Source: Stentor roeselii (Eukaryota > Ciliophora > Heterotrichea > Heterotrichida > Stentoridae). From it: a stretch of DNA of 64,000 nt. The translations under genes and the position numbers were made by a program. Positions 51,019-60,440 of the stretch are shown one piece after another; the stretch's first letter is position 1; every line of letters starts with the position of its first letter. The stretch lies in assembly GCA_006503475.1 (NCBI GenBank), contig RSEH01000084.1, forward strand, positions 62,001 through 126,000. Direction: 5' to 3'. The notes beneath the pieces are model-generated. The model was not told the DNA's origin. It saw only the letters and a list, made by a program, of their open reading frames with translations, and ran no database searches.

Positions 51019-52263
51019 TTATTTTTTCTTTCCCACTGCAGTACGAACTGGAACTTTTCCAGTGATCTTCACTTCAGTTTTAGCATTATTGACAACGATC
51101 ACTTTTCCTTCAGTGTTGTTACTTGAAGTCACCATAGGAAGTCCTGGAAGAGGCTCACTGATCACCTGAGCAGTTTGAGGTCTTCCAAAGACTGGAGCCG
51201 CCTTCCATTTGAGTTCTTTCGACTCAGCCGGGAAGTTTGCAAGATCAATCAAATCAGAACTCGGCTTCATCGGACTGGTCTGAGGACTTTCTTGTTTCTT
51301 TTCCTGTAAATTTTCAAAAAAGTCGATTTTTCCTGAAGGTTGCAAAACATTAGGATTAAAGCCCTGGCTTTCAGGGTTTAAAATATTCATAGCTTCGAAG
51401 TTCATAGCGCAAACTCCTCTCATAAAGGCTTTTTTCAAGTTTTCTTGTATTGCGACTTTCGCTTCTTCTTCATTGTGGATTTTATTTTCAGCGTCTTCAA
51501 GTCGCTTTCTAAGCATTTCGATTTCTTTGTTGAAGTGCATCGCCAGAGAGACTTTTTCAGCTTCTAAACTTTCATTAAACCGCTTTTGAGCCTTGTTCAT
51601 GGAAAAACGTTTCCAAGAGGCTTTCCATGGAAGGAAGACGAAGTTGATGATTGACTTTCGGAAAAGTTTTTCTACTAATTTTGAAGTTTTTTTCTTGTGG
51701 ACTTGACGGCAGTGGAAGGAAAACCATGCAAGAAATGATCGAGTTTTCAGCTTTAAAGACCAGTTTCGCATCTTTAAAGTTCCTACCATTAAACTCAAAG
51801 CATCTTTTTGACAGTCATTCTGACTGCAGGTCTTTAAAGCAGATGAAAGTTTCTCTGAAAGATGTTGAATTTCATCTTGTTTCGAAGACACCAACGCATT
51901 ACAACGTTTTTTTTCATTGTCAATTGAACTGATCTGTTCATGTAAGATGCTTCTCTTGACTGTCAGGAATTCTTTCAAGCTTTCATTGCGGAACTGGCAG
52001 ATAAGGGTGTCAAGTCGAGTAGTGAAGTTTTCAACATCCTGGTCTATCACTTGTGGATGATGAGAGTCTTCTGAAAGGGTAAGGCCGTGGGTAGGGACAG
52101 ATGCGACTAATGAAGACTGCTCAGGTTTCACTACTTCAGACCTCTCTACCTTTGTAGCTTTTGAAGTGGGCGACGTGGAGTTGTTACTCTGATCTTCACT
52201 GATCGCTTCACTAACAACTTCCATGTCACTGATTCGCGCGGCCAGGTTTTTTTTTTGAATCAT
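51019..52263 (-). CDS. POC5: POC5 centriolar protein homologue
   Basis: 414 aa from the ATG at 52263 (MIQKKNLAARISDMEVV). The family block near residues 260-295 (AKVAIQENLKKAFMRGVCAMNFEAMNIL) closely follows the POC5 hallmark (AxIQENMRKAFMRGVCALNLEAM). Upstream, Trp-containing helices (LKTRSFLAWFSFHCRQ; FVFLPWKASWKRF) look like the centrin-binding Sfi1-type repeats of POC5. POC5 sits inside the centriole/basal body and is needed for its full length. The flanks are disordered. It directly follows KATNIP on the same strand, its start 18 bp after the KATNIP stop codon. Confidence 0.85.
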   Translation of the reverse strand: MIQKKNLAARISDMEVVSEAISEDQSNNSTSPTSKATKVERSEVVKPEQSSLVASVPTHGLTLSEDSHHPQVIDQDVENFTTRLDTLICQFRNESLKEFLTVKRSILHEQISSIDNEKKRCNALVSSKQDEIQHLSEKLSSALKTCSQNDCQKDALSLMVGTLKMRNWSLKLKTRSFLAWFSFHCRQVHKKKTSKLVEKLFRKSIINFVFLPWKASWKRFSMNKAQKRFNESLEAEKVSLAMHFNKEIEMLRKRLEDAENKIHNEEEAKVAIQENLKKAFMRGVCAMNFEAMNILNPESQGFNPNVLQPSGKIDFFENLQEKKQESPQTSPMKPSSDLIDLANFPAESKELKWKAAPVFGRPQTAQVISEPLPGLPMVTSSNNTEGKVIVVNNAKTEVKITGKVPVRTAVGKKK

Positions 52264-52281
52264 AATTATATGCAAATAAAA

Positions 52282-55200
52282 TTAATAATGTTTGACAACA
52301 CTCGTCATGGGTCGTTCATTCACAACTTTACTTTCTTCAAGTCCACCCACGAGTCTTCCCTCATTATAAAGCAAGACATTCATTTTATCCCCTTCATAAA
52401 CATAAACATGCTCAGTCACCCTCTGAACAAGAGAAGGTTCTCCAGTGAATAAAACAACAGTAGCTCCAGTCTGCCTTAAAAATCCTTTATAAATAAGAAT
52501 ATCATCTAAAAGTATCATGATTTCCTTCGCAGCGCGAGTGGCAGTTTTCGCGTAGTTCCAAATCCTGACAAAAGATATTGAAACTTTTTTTTCAAAGACC
52601 AGATTAACTTCATTTTGACTTCGAGCAGTCATGTTGAAGTAAGTTCCTAAAGTGTGAAAAGGCGCAAGCCACATATGTTGGTCGTCTTTTGTATTGTTAA
52701 ACCCGTCTATCAACTTATCAGGAGTCCTGATATCCCCAGTCATGTCAGGCAAGTCCTTGACTGAAGAGGGCTTCGCCATGATTCTGCAGGAGTTCTGAAC
52801 TTCTTTGCCTGAAGCGTCGAAGACCTCAATGCCGTTCAGTCCGACATAGTGCATGTCGCCCCAGGTGCTGAGGATCTTGATGGTTAATAAATAACCACTC
52901 GGCATGCAGGGTGTTTCGTAGTCTTGACGGGCGATTGAACTTGCAAAGATTGAGTTGCTTTTACCATCTGACTGTTCTTTAAAGGGAAAACTGATGGTTT
53001 GGGCGAAGTCGAACTCGGAATGCCCTGGAGCTTTTCTGAGAGTGATGAAAGGCTCAGTGATGACCTTTCCATCCATATAAACAATGATTTCTTTAACACC
53101 TCGAGAAGTGTCTTCTGGATTTTTGTTGTAGTTCCAAAAGACTATCCCAGTGACTTGCGTGGGCTCCTGCAAGTCGATTTCTAAAAAGTGTGCTTTTCCT
53201 TTAGTAAAAGGAATAAGCCACATGTTATGATCATCATTTGTCTGATTCTTTCCATTCAACAGTTTATCTAAAGTGCGGTAATCCCCTGAGTACCCAGGGA
53301 TAACATTCATGTCTCTCGGACTTGCATCAAGCCAGTTCTTCTGAATCTGAAGAGGTCCGTTTGTGCCTTGGACCTCAAGCCCAGTTAACCCGACATAATA
53401 AGCATCTCCCCAAGTGCTTAAAATCGCAATTCTGAACTTTCTTCCAAAAACTGCTGAAGTCTGAGCAACGACCTTCTGAATCTTCGCTGAAGTCTTCGGT
53501 CGGCCGTCTTCTCCAATTTTTCTACTCGCAGTTCCTGGGCGGTTCAAAGGGCGAATGGTGGACAAGAGTTCATTATCCGCCTGGGTGTTATGTTCGAAGT
53601 CCTTCACCCAGTCGAAAGTATCGATTCGACTAAGGATTCTATCGTCTTTCGTGAAGACCAGGTACTCACAGTACTGGTCAGCGTCCATTATTCGCCCTGG
53701 GGCTTTTTGGATGTCGCCTTTGAAGATGGTCAGTTTGTCTAAGGCGATTTCCAAGTCTTTCGCTCCTCGATAAGAGTGAATTCGAGATTTGTTGTAGTTC
53801 CAGATGCGGATCAGAGAGATACTCACTGAAGAATGGAAAGTTATGGTTATTGTGTTGACCTGGCCTTTTGTGAATGGGGCAAGCCATACGTGAAGGTCGT
53901 CGGAAGTCCAGTTTGTACCGTCAAGAAGCTTGTCGATTGTTCTTGGGTCTGTACCGTAACCGGGAAGGATGTTCACGTCTGATGGATCTGCAGTTATTTG
54001 ACTTATTCGGCTTGGGTATTCTATTGGATTTCCTTGCTCGTCGAAGATTTCTAAACCGGATAAACCGACATAGTGATGGTCACCCCAGGTTGATAGAATT
54101 GTTAACTTTAGTGAAAGACCGCGAGGCAGAGATGGAACTCGAATGTCTTGTTGAGGCTTTGGCTCTTTTATTATTTGCTCGGAGATAAATTTTTCTAAAG
54201 GGTCAACCATTTCATTCCTCTTAACCTCTTTAACAACAGGTAAATTTCCCTCCTTAAACAAACCTTCTAACGGTTCTCTTCCATCCCTACCCTCCCTACC
54301 CTCTCTACCATTCCTACCCTCCCTCCCTTCCCTTGCAAATCCCTCAACCTGTTTAGGTGCAAAAACCCTTTCCCTATTGATTCGACTTGCATTAGTGATT
54401 TTGAAAAACTCTAAACTTTCAAGACTTTCCTTCAAAGGTTCTTCTTTTTTCCTAGGATTAAGTCCGAGAATGCTTAAAGTAGGTTCAGGAATAAGAGCAG
54501 GTTCTTCCTTGACCCTTCTTTCACGACTTGTCGCATTGTTCTTCGCGAAGTTCAAAACAGCAGGATTCGGCTTTTCACTCCTAAAGTCTTCATCCTGTAC
54601 ATTCATCGACCTTGGAACAGAGGCGACAGGTCTCAGTCGCTTTTCATTCGATTTTTTGTCTTCTAAGGGCTTTGACTCCACCCAGATGGGGACTGACTCG
54701 CTTTCTGTTGAGTGTTTTACGATGAATCCTGGAAGAAGGGGAATGTCGGTGAAGTAGTCGTCGTTCTTGTTACCTGTGCCTCTTTTCACTTGGCCTTCCC
54801 AGACCATGTCTTTGTCTTTGAAGACTTGGACTTCTTTTATGCCTTTTACTGAGTCTAGAAAACTTTTGTTGTAGTTCCAGATTCGTAAACCTGCTGGGGT
54901 TTCGGATAAGCTGATCACTATTTCGAGGTTGAGGGGAGGCGCGGGAAGTGGCATCACCCACATGTTTTTTTCGTTGTCGGTGTGCTTCTCGCCGTTTACC
55001 ATCTTTCCAGGGTTAGCCAAAGCTCCGTGTCCAGAATTTTTAACTAAAATCTGATTAGCGGAGACTTTAATCTGTTCTTGAGAACTAGAAAAAAACTCAA
55101 TTTCCGTGATTCCAGCAGTATGAGCATGTCCCCAAGTGCTAAAAATCCTGATTTCAACTTCACAATTATGTTCATTCACCTTTCCAGAATACGGTCTTCT

Positions 55201-55509
55201 TCCTTTATGAATCACAGGTTTCGGTCTTCCAGGTGCAGGTTTAGGTTCCATGCTTTCAATGAAACTCAAAAGCGAGTTAAGTTTATCAAGACTCATCAAA
55301 TTGACCCTGTTGATAATATCAGCTCGAAGCGTAGCAGTGGGACTGACTTCAGACGAAGACGATTCTTCTTCAAAAGAATCCGAGTAAGACCCTGAATCAG
55401 ACTCAGCTTTTTCTTGAATGATTTGATGACTGGCTTTAAGAGGGTTCCTCGAATTAGGTATTTGCGGCCTTACCACGTTTCCTTTGTTATCCGCGGAAAA
55501 ACTGTTCAT
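52282..55509 (-). CDS. KATNIP: KATNIP (katanin-interacting protein, KIAA0556) homologue
   Basis: 1075 aa. Four DUF4457-type modules begin near residues 115, 465, 688 and 872. Each has the ILSTWGD(H/A)(H/Y)YVGL(N/T)G(I/L)E block, then a (D)P..(D)(V/M)NVLPGY stretch, (D)(K)L(L/I)(D/N)G.N.(T)(D)D.H.W(L)APF and RIWNYNKS. These are the defining repeats of KATNIP, which binds katanin and microtubules at the ciliary base. The first module is the most divergent. Between modules 1 and 2 is a disordered region with a Gly/Arg/Glu repeat (REGREGRNGREGREG). The stop is 18 bp before the POC5 start and the ATG 13 bp after the preceding gene's stop. Confidence 0.9.
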   Translation of the reverse strand: MNSFSADNKGNVVRPQIPNSRNPLKASHQIIQEKAESDSGSYSDSFEEESSSSEVSPTATLRADIINRVNLMSLDKLNSLLSFIESMEPKPAPGRPKPVIHKGRRPYSGKVNEHNCEVEIRIFSTWGHAHTAGITEIEFFSSSQEQIKVSANQILVKNSGHGALANPGKMVNGEKHTDNEKNMWVMPLPAPPLNLEIVISLSETPAGLRIWNYNKSFLDSVKGIKEVQVFKDKDMVWEGQVKRGTGNKNDDYFTDIPLLPGFIVKHSTESESVPIWVESKPLEDKKSNEKRLRPVASVPRSMNVQDEDFRSEKPNPAVLNFAKNNATSRERRVKEEPALIPEPTLSILGLNPRKKEEPLKESLESLEFFKITNASRINRERVFAPKQVEGFAREGREGRNGREGREGRDGREPLEGLFKEGNLPVVKEVKRNEMVDPLEKFISEQIIKEPKPQQDIRVPSLPRGLSLKLTILSTWGDHHYVGLSGLEIFDEQGNPIEYPSRISQITADPSDVNILPGYGTDPRTIDKLLDGTNWTSDDLHVWLAPFTKGQVNTITITFHSSVSISLIRIWNYNKSRIHSYRGAKDLEIALDKLTIFKGDIQKAPGRIMDADQYCEYLVFTKDDRILSRIDTFDWVKDFEHNTQADNELLSTIRPLNRPGTASRKIGEDGRPKTSAKIQKVVAQTSAVFGRKFRIAILSTWGDAYYVGLTGLEVQGTNGPLQIQKNWLDASPRDMNVIPGYSGDYRTLDKLLNGKNQTNDDHNMWLIPFTKGKAHFLEIDLQEPTQVTGIVFWNYNKNPEDTSRGVKEIIVYMDGKVITEPFITLRKAPGHSEFDFAQTISFPFKEQSDGKSNSIFASSIARQDYETPCMPSGYLLTIKILSTWGDMHYVGLNGIEVFDASGKEVQNSCRIMAKPSSVKDLPDMTGDIRTPDKLIDGFNNTKDDQHMWLAPFHTLGTYFNMTARSQNEVNLVFEKKVSISFVRIWNYAKTATRAAKEIMILLDDILIYKGFLRQTGATVVLFTGEPSLVQRVTEHVYVYEGDKMNVLLYNEGRLVGGLEESKVVNERPMTSVVKHY

Positions 55510-55522
55510 TTTTATGAGTTGG

Positions 55523-56407
55523 TTAATTATTCATAGACAGAAGGGAAATTAAATAAGACATGCTTGGGGAAAACGGCTCTGATACAAGAGTTTTCAACGT
55601 GTTTAGGATCTCGGGTAAGGAATAATCATGGAACTTTTTTAAAGCGTATTCGTTTATCGTGCCTGAAGCATCGCCGGGCAGATTAACGACAGAGACTAAC
55701 ATAAGAAGAAGGTCTTCTAAGTCGTTTTCGATGTCTAATTTACTTGAAACAAGTAATCTGATGATTTTCAATAAACATTCACTTTGTATGAACTTATCCT
55801 GCACATTTTTCCTGTCTTTGCATAACTTCGAACAGATTTTCAGAAGATTTTTTCGTAGTGGGTGTTCTTTACTTGACAAGTACTTGCGAATGGTTTCAAA
55901 AAAGGAGAAGTTCATCAGATATTTAATGACTTTTTCATTTGTAGAGACAAGTAAAGAGTTGACGAGTAGGACAAAGTTGATGATAAAGTCGCAGTCGCTG
56001 AGACAAACGAGTTTTAACAGGTCTGGGATCATGTTTTCTGAGATTTTTATCGCGTCGGGCACGGAATCTTTTACTCCTTGTTCGAAGTAAACCAGGACGA
56101 GACTAGAGATGGTCTGGGGTGGAAGTGAGTAAGAGTTGACAACAGTTTCTTCGTTGATTGGAGAGTTGTCCCAAATGAAGATTGAAAGTTCTTTCCACTT
56201 ATGCTTTTGTCGACACCATTCTATGTAATATCTCACTGCCATCGAATCGTGATCCAGGTTCAAGTCTTTCAGTTGTGAGGAAGAAACAACCATCAAGTCC
56301 TGGTCTTGCAAAGCGTTAAAATCGATGTATCTCGACATGGTTCTTATTTTAACTTTAGGTTCTATTTTGGTTTCAATAATTTCGTCTCTGGTTTCACAAC
56401 AGCCCAT
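55523..56407 (-). CDS. MGCC helical-repeat-like protein, probably lipid-anchored
   Basis: 294 aa starting MGCCETRD, with Gly2, Cys3, Cys4 and Thr6, a good dual myristoylation/palmitoylation pattern. The rest is Leu-rich and helical (LLKLVCLSDCDFIINFVLLVNSLLVS; IRLLVSSKLDIENDLEDLLLMLVSVV), compatible with an armadillo- or HEAT-like fold, although no repeat consensus is clear. It is probably a peripheral membrane scaffold. It lies upstream of KATNIP and POC5 on the same strand with 13-bp spacing to KATNIP, so the three form a very tight run. Confidence 0.72.
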   Translation of the reverse strand: MGCCETRDEIIETKIEPKVKIRTMSRYIDFNALQDQDLMVVSSSQLKDLNLDHDSMAVRYYIEWCRQKHKWKELSIFIWDNSPINEETVVNSYSLPPQTISSLVLVYFEQGVKDSVPDAIKISENMIPDLLKLVCLSDCDFIINFVLLVNSLLVSTNEKVIKYLMNFSFFETIRKYLSSKEHPLRKNLLKICSKLCKDRKNVQDKFIQSECLLKIIRLLVSSKLDIENDLEDLLLMLVSVVNLPGDASGTINEYALKKFHDYSLPEILNTLKTLVSEPFSPSMSYLISLLSMNN

Positions 56408-56509
56408 AATATAAGAGAATCTGTTGTTTAAATATGTTTGAAGGACTTAATAGTGATCAAGGTTTAACTAAAATGCTAAAAACGAGGTTTTTATTTAAAT
56501 ATCAATCAA

Positions 56510-57427
56510 ATGGCTGTCTCAGACACTTTCTTCCCTTCCTGGCCCCTTTCAAAGCAGTACCTTGCAGCTCATTATTACCTGTCAGAGGAAAAACCGATTT
56601 CTATCACTGAAGCTCAACGGGCACAACTTGGATCTCTTCATTTATTTGTTTCTTTTGGGCCTTTCAATGATGCTTCTTCTATTCCTGAACTTGATAAATG
56701 CACTTTGGCTGAGAAGAAGAAAAGAATTGAGGAGTGGAAGGCCTTAGGAAGTATTTCACGAAGCACTGCTATGAAAAAGTTCATCGATATACTTAACTGT
56801 TTATTTCCTAATTGGACTCGTTATCGCAAACTTCATTATGAGTTCGAAATCGAGTGGGCTAATATGCAAAAAGCAATTGGAATTGGAAAGTCACCTCTTG
56901 ATGTTAATCCTGGAGATTTGGACCCCACTGCTAGAAGGACTGTCAGTAGGTCATTATCGCCTATTCAACTTTCATTGAGAAGACCGCATAAAACTGTCAA
57001 AGAACCCTTCACCAAAGCGATTCAGGCAGTCAATTTATTCCAAAAAGGCAGAATCTTACCGTTTCTTCCCCAAGTCCCCCGTCTAAACGCAGCTAAAGAT
57101 GCAAGCGACACTCTTTACGCCTTAAAAAAAAGTCATAAGTACCAAGAAGTTCATAACATGAACGGAGAGTCGATATATTATCGATTTCCTAAAGTGAAAC
57201 CTGTAAAAAAAGAGAAAAACAACAGTCAGGACTTCTTCGGAAGCCTTTTAGAAGAAATTTTCGTTGAAGAAACTTCCAGGTCGAAGCCTGAATCAAAGAA
57301 AAAAGCTGTAGATGAGAGTTTTCCAGAGATTGACTTACTCAAGAATATTAAAATGCAGTTAAATGTAAAAAATATACAGGAAATGAATAAAAGACTAGAA
57401 ACTATCGAAAAGTTTAGCATGAATTAA
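56510..57427 (+). CDS. Divergent acyl-CoA-binding (ACBP)-like domain protein
   Basis: 305 aa. Residues ~15-115 resemble an ACBP domain: F..A..Y, a middle helix (SLHLFVSFGPFND), and KKRIEEWKALGSISRSTAMKKFIDIL, which matches the KxxWxAWxxLxGMSxxxAMxxYIxxL block of ACBP. The YxxYKQA motif that contacts the acyl-CoA is replaced (LHLFVSFG), so ligand binding is doubtful. The C-terminal two thirds are basic and disordered (RRTVSRSLSPIQLSLRRPHK; EFVKKM-like helix at the end). The role is unknown. The ATG is 102 bp from the divergent MGCC gene. Confidence 0.6.
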   Translation: MAVSDTFFPSWPLSKQYLAAHYYLSEEKPISITEAQRAQLGSLHLFVSFGPFNDASSIPELDKCTLAEKKKRIEEWKALGSISRSTAMKKFIDILNCLFPNWTRYRKLHYEFEIEWANMQKAIGIGKSPLDVNPGDLDPTARRTVSRSLSPIQLSLRRPHKTVKEPFTKAIQAVNLFQKGRILPFLPQVPRLNAAKDASDTLYALKKSHKYQEVHNMNGESIYYRFPKVKPVKKEKNNSQDFFGSLLEEIFVEETSRSKPESKKKAVDESFPEIDLLKNIKMQLNVKNIQEMNKRLETIEKFSMN

Positions 57428-57448
57428 ACGTGTTCTAAATCTTTAATT

Positions 57449-59020
57449 CTAATTTTTAATAATATCCTTTAGTTGATTGAAAGTCGGTCTTTGCTCTGCA
57501 TTTAGGTTCAGCATGTAATTCAAAAGATAATTGAGCCATTGGTAAGAAACTCTAGAAATTCTGGAATTTATCAAATTTTGATCGAAGTTGAGATTTACGA
57601 TACTCTCGTAGTCATAAATTTGAAGTAGCACCAGGCCAAGAGCGAAGACATCATGTTTGGTGTCATCTATAAATTCATTGTTTTCTGGGTAGTAACCGTA
57701 AGAGTCTTGTATTAAATTTTCAGGAGATGGATATGAAGTTCGAACTCTTGGATTATGGCTCTTGAAGTTGTAAATTTTCAGTTTAAATTCAGAATTAATA
57801 TAGATATTGTGAGGTGTTACATTTCCATGGATTATATCTAGACTTTCAAGTATCGCGAAAGATTTGATTAAAGATTTTGACCATTTAAAAAGTTGGAGCT
57901 CATTTATAGACTTTCTTTCATTTGAATTATTTGTAAGATAAACCATGAAATTCATAGGGTAAACTTCAAAAAACATAGTAATATATGAATCATAATTGTT
58001 GTGATGAATTAGAAGTGGTAGACAATGAGACCCATTCGTGTGACTTTTTATTTTATTTAGAGTTTCTAGCTCTGCAGCTATATTTTCAACTGAGCTTGAA
58101 AAGTAATTCACATTAAATGAAAATTGATTTATAATGGTGTAAGAGTAAGTACATAATGAAGCCAATCCTGATTGTGAACAAAATATCATGCTGTTACTGA
58201 GCTGATTAATATCAAAATCCGATAAAAGATGTTTTTTGCTAATTTTTGGAGGAAAAAGCTTGACTTTTTGATTATAATCATGTAGTAAACCTTCAAGGGG
58301 CTGAACGTTAGTGAAATTTATCAAATTTTGAATAATATCCCCTCTATCTTTCAAATAATCTAACATCTTTTTAATTAAAATTCCATCATCATAGTCTGAT
58401 ATAAGTTCAATTTTTTTTTCAACATTTACAAATCGATGAAGGTTATACTTGAATTCAAGAGCTTTGACTGAATAAATTACCAGTTCCGATATTTGATGTT
58501 TTAAAAAGTAGGCATTTTGAGCCAAAAAAATGCAAATCGATAAATATTTTAATATTTTTTTAATTTGGCAATATCTGTGAATTTTTTTTATTGCTTTGAA
58601 TAATTTTTCATTGATTTCTTTGAGTAATGGTTCGATTTGTTTTTGTATGTTTAGGTCTTTTATAATCAACAATTTGTTTACTTTTGTCCAAATGCTATAC
58701 GATGGATATTTTAATATCAGATCGATGAATGAGGCGATTAGTGGTTGAAAATGCTGATTTCCTTTTAAGTCCTTTATTACCTGAATGTTTTTGTAAATTC
58801 TTGCAAAACTGCACTTATTTTTGATTAGTTTTCCTAAAAATATAAGATTATATTGATGAGTAAAATAAGGGTCATTTTGAGAAGGTGCTTGTGACAGAAG
58901 TTCTTGACTGAAATTTTTACTATTTTCTAGTTTGTTAAAAAATGCATCAAAGTTCGGAGTTGCTTTAAGGGATCGCCTAATTTGTTCGCAACTATTAAGA
59001 AAATAATTCTGACTGTCCAT
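57449..59020 (-). CDS. Protein kinase-like pseudokinase with N-terminal helical domain
   Basis: 523 aa. Residues 1-~280 are helical and unrecognised. Residues ~290-523 have a kinase C-lobe pattern: LFKWSKSLIKSFAILESLDIIHGN (HGN for HRD at 398-400), VTPHNIYIN, KIYNF (YNF for DFG at 417-419), then SPENL, DVFALGLVLLQIYDY and RPTFNQL. No Gly loop or VAIK lysine is apparent. All main catalytic residues are lost, so it should be inactive. Layout and C-terminal sequence (YQWLNYLLNYMLNLNAEQRP) resemble the kinase-like gene at 29669 (YEWLKPILEGMLKFN), suggesting a lineage-specific family in which this copy has decayed further. Confidence 0.75.
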   Translation of the reverse strand: MDSQNYFLNSCEQIRRSLKATPNFDAFFNKLENSKNFSQELLSQAPSQNDPYFTHQYNLIFLGKLIKNKCSFARIYKNIQVIKDLKGNQHFQPLIASFIDLILKYPSYSIWTKVNKLLIIKDLNIQKQIEPLLKEINEKLFKAIKKIHRYCQIKKILKYLSICIFLAQNAYFLKHQISELVIYSVKALEFKYNLHRFVNVEKKIELISDYDDGILIKKMLDYLKDRGDIIQNLINFTNVQPLEGLLHDYNQKVKLFPPKISKKHLLSDFDINQLSNSMIFCSQSGLASLCTYSYTIINQFSFNVNYFSSSVENIAAELETLNKIKSHTNGSHCLPLLIHHNNYDSYITMFFEVYPMNFMVYLTNNSNERKSINELQLFKWSKSLIKSFAILESLDIIHGNVTPHNIYINSEFKLKIYNFKSHNPRVRTSYPSPENLIQDSYGYYPENNEFIDDTKHDVFALGLVLLQIYDYESIVNLNFDQNLINSRISRVSYQWLNYLLNYMLNLNAEQRPTFNQLKDIIKN

Positions 59021-59077
59021 AATTATATATAAATTTATATAAAAATATAGAACTTAGAATAATTTATAACACAATCT

Positions 59078-59815
59078 CTAAACTTTATCAGGTTCCTCAT
59101 CCTTTTTCCTAATTTTCTCATAAGTTTTCTTCGCAGAGTCCGTAACACTTTGCATAGCGACTTTCGACTTTTCCTTAACCTTCTGATAAGTTTCACTTTC
59201 CTTAGTCTTCTGAACAATTTCCTTCATTTTCCCTCCAACACTCGAGAACCATCCCTGTGTTTTTTCTTTAATCTCCTTAACCTTAGGTTTTTCATTAAAC
59301 TCTTTCGCAGAATTCTTGATTTTCTTCCCAAATTTACTAAAAGCGCCTTTCAACCTTCCAGCAGTCGAGTCTTCCACAAACTCTTCCTCTTCTCCTCTAG
59401 TAACATCAACAATACATCCTCCTTCATTCAACCTTGGAGCATTTTCCTGCAATTCCTGATTATTTGCTGCAGCTTTTAGTTGTTTTCGATAAAACCTTGC
59501 AGCGACGGTCGGGTATTTTTCATCGACTTCCTTGCAGCTTATTCCGTAAACATCTAGAAAGTCTTTGAATTTCTTGTTTCCGCCTATTGACATCAATGTC
59601 AGGTAACTTTGAGTCCAGGTGTCGTGTTGGATGCTTCTGACGAAGCTCACTGATGTTCCCAGCTTTCGATGCAGATCTGCGCAGAGGTTGCAGATTAATA
59701 CACCGTTGTTCACACTCGCCCAAAGGGGCTCGTCCATTGAACAGTCGATGCATTTTGTGTTTTCGGGTTGTTTTGATAGCTTTGTGAAAACTTCTTCTGT
59801 TGTCAAGCCTTCCAT
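59078..59815 (-). CDS. ArfGAP domain protein
   Basis: 245 aa. The N-terminal ~120 residues are an ArfGAP domain with the zinc motif C-x2-C-x16-C-x2-C (CIDCSMDEPLWASVNNGVLICNLC) and the catalytic arginine in LHRKLGTSVSFVRSI. The surrounding blocks (DTWTQSYLTLMSIGGNKKFKDFL; AARFYRKQLKA) also match. It should stimulate GTP hydrolysis on Arf GTPases in Golgi/endosome trafficking. The C-terminal half is Lys/Glu-rich and helical (FGKKIKNSAKEFNEKPK; VKEKSKVAMQSVTDSAKKTYEKI), with a layout like ArfGAP1/2/3. The ATG at 59815 is followed by MEGLTTEEVF. No missing key residue was seen. Confidence 0.92.
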   Translation of the reverse strand: MEGLTTEEVFTKLSKQPENTKCIDCSMDEPLWASVNNGVLICNLCADLHRKLGTSVSFVRSIQHDTWTQSYLTLMSIGGNKKFKDFLDVYGISCKEVDEKYPTVAARFYRKQLKAAANNQELQENAPRLNEGGCIVDVTRGEEEEFVEDSTAGRLKGAFSKFGKKIKNSAKEFNEKPKVKEIKEKTQGWFSSVGGKMKEIVQKTKESETYQKVKEKSKVAMQSVTDSAKKTYEKIRKKDEEPDKV

Positions 59816-60440
59816 TTATTTGGAGAGGAGAATTTTGGATTGGAAGTGGATGAGAATTTATTGGATTTTGTAAGGATGATTAAAGGTTGAATGAAAGTTA
59901 AAAGGATTATTATTTATGATCAGTGAATTTTTTTGGATTTAGATATCTGAATAATACTTGGAATTAATTATGGAAATATTAGAAGGATTAGTGGTTTCTT
60001 TATTATGAAGGTCTGATATTTATCAAAATTTTCATGAAAGTTTTTCATGTTTTTAGCATTTGGTTCAATGTCTTATGTTTTGAATTTCATGACAATAATG
60101 GATACTGAATACTATTCAGATTAATTTACAATAATAATTCTATAGCATAAATCGTTTTTATAGTTATATTCACACAATACCTGACAAATTTTAATGCAAG
60201 TAAAAGTCTTGAAGATTATTGCATTAGGATTTATCATTTAGATTGAAATCAAATAAGCTCTAATATATCAGCTTGAAACTTATAAAACTCTTCAGTATCA
60301 GAAAAGTGACACTAGAAAATTTAACAGTATTCATATATAAATTTTTGCAGATAATTAATTACTGAGTAATATTAAAATTTACCATAATTATACACTTGAA
60401 AATTCTAAACCAAGAAATTTGCCATTAATTATAATAATTC
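59816..60440. other. Intergenic, nothing recognised
   Basis: About 625 bp of AT-rich DNA upstream of the ArfGAP gene and downstream of a coiled-coil gene on the same strand. No open frame, RNA gene or tandem repeat stands out. Confidence 0.5.
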
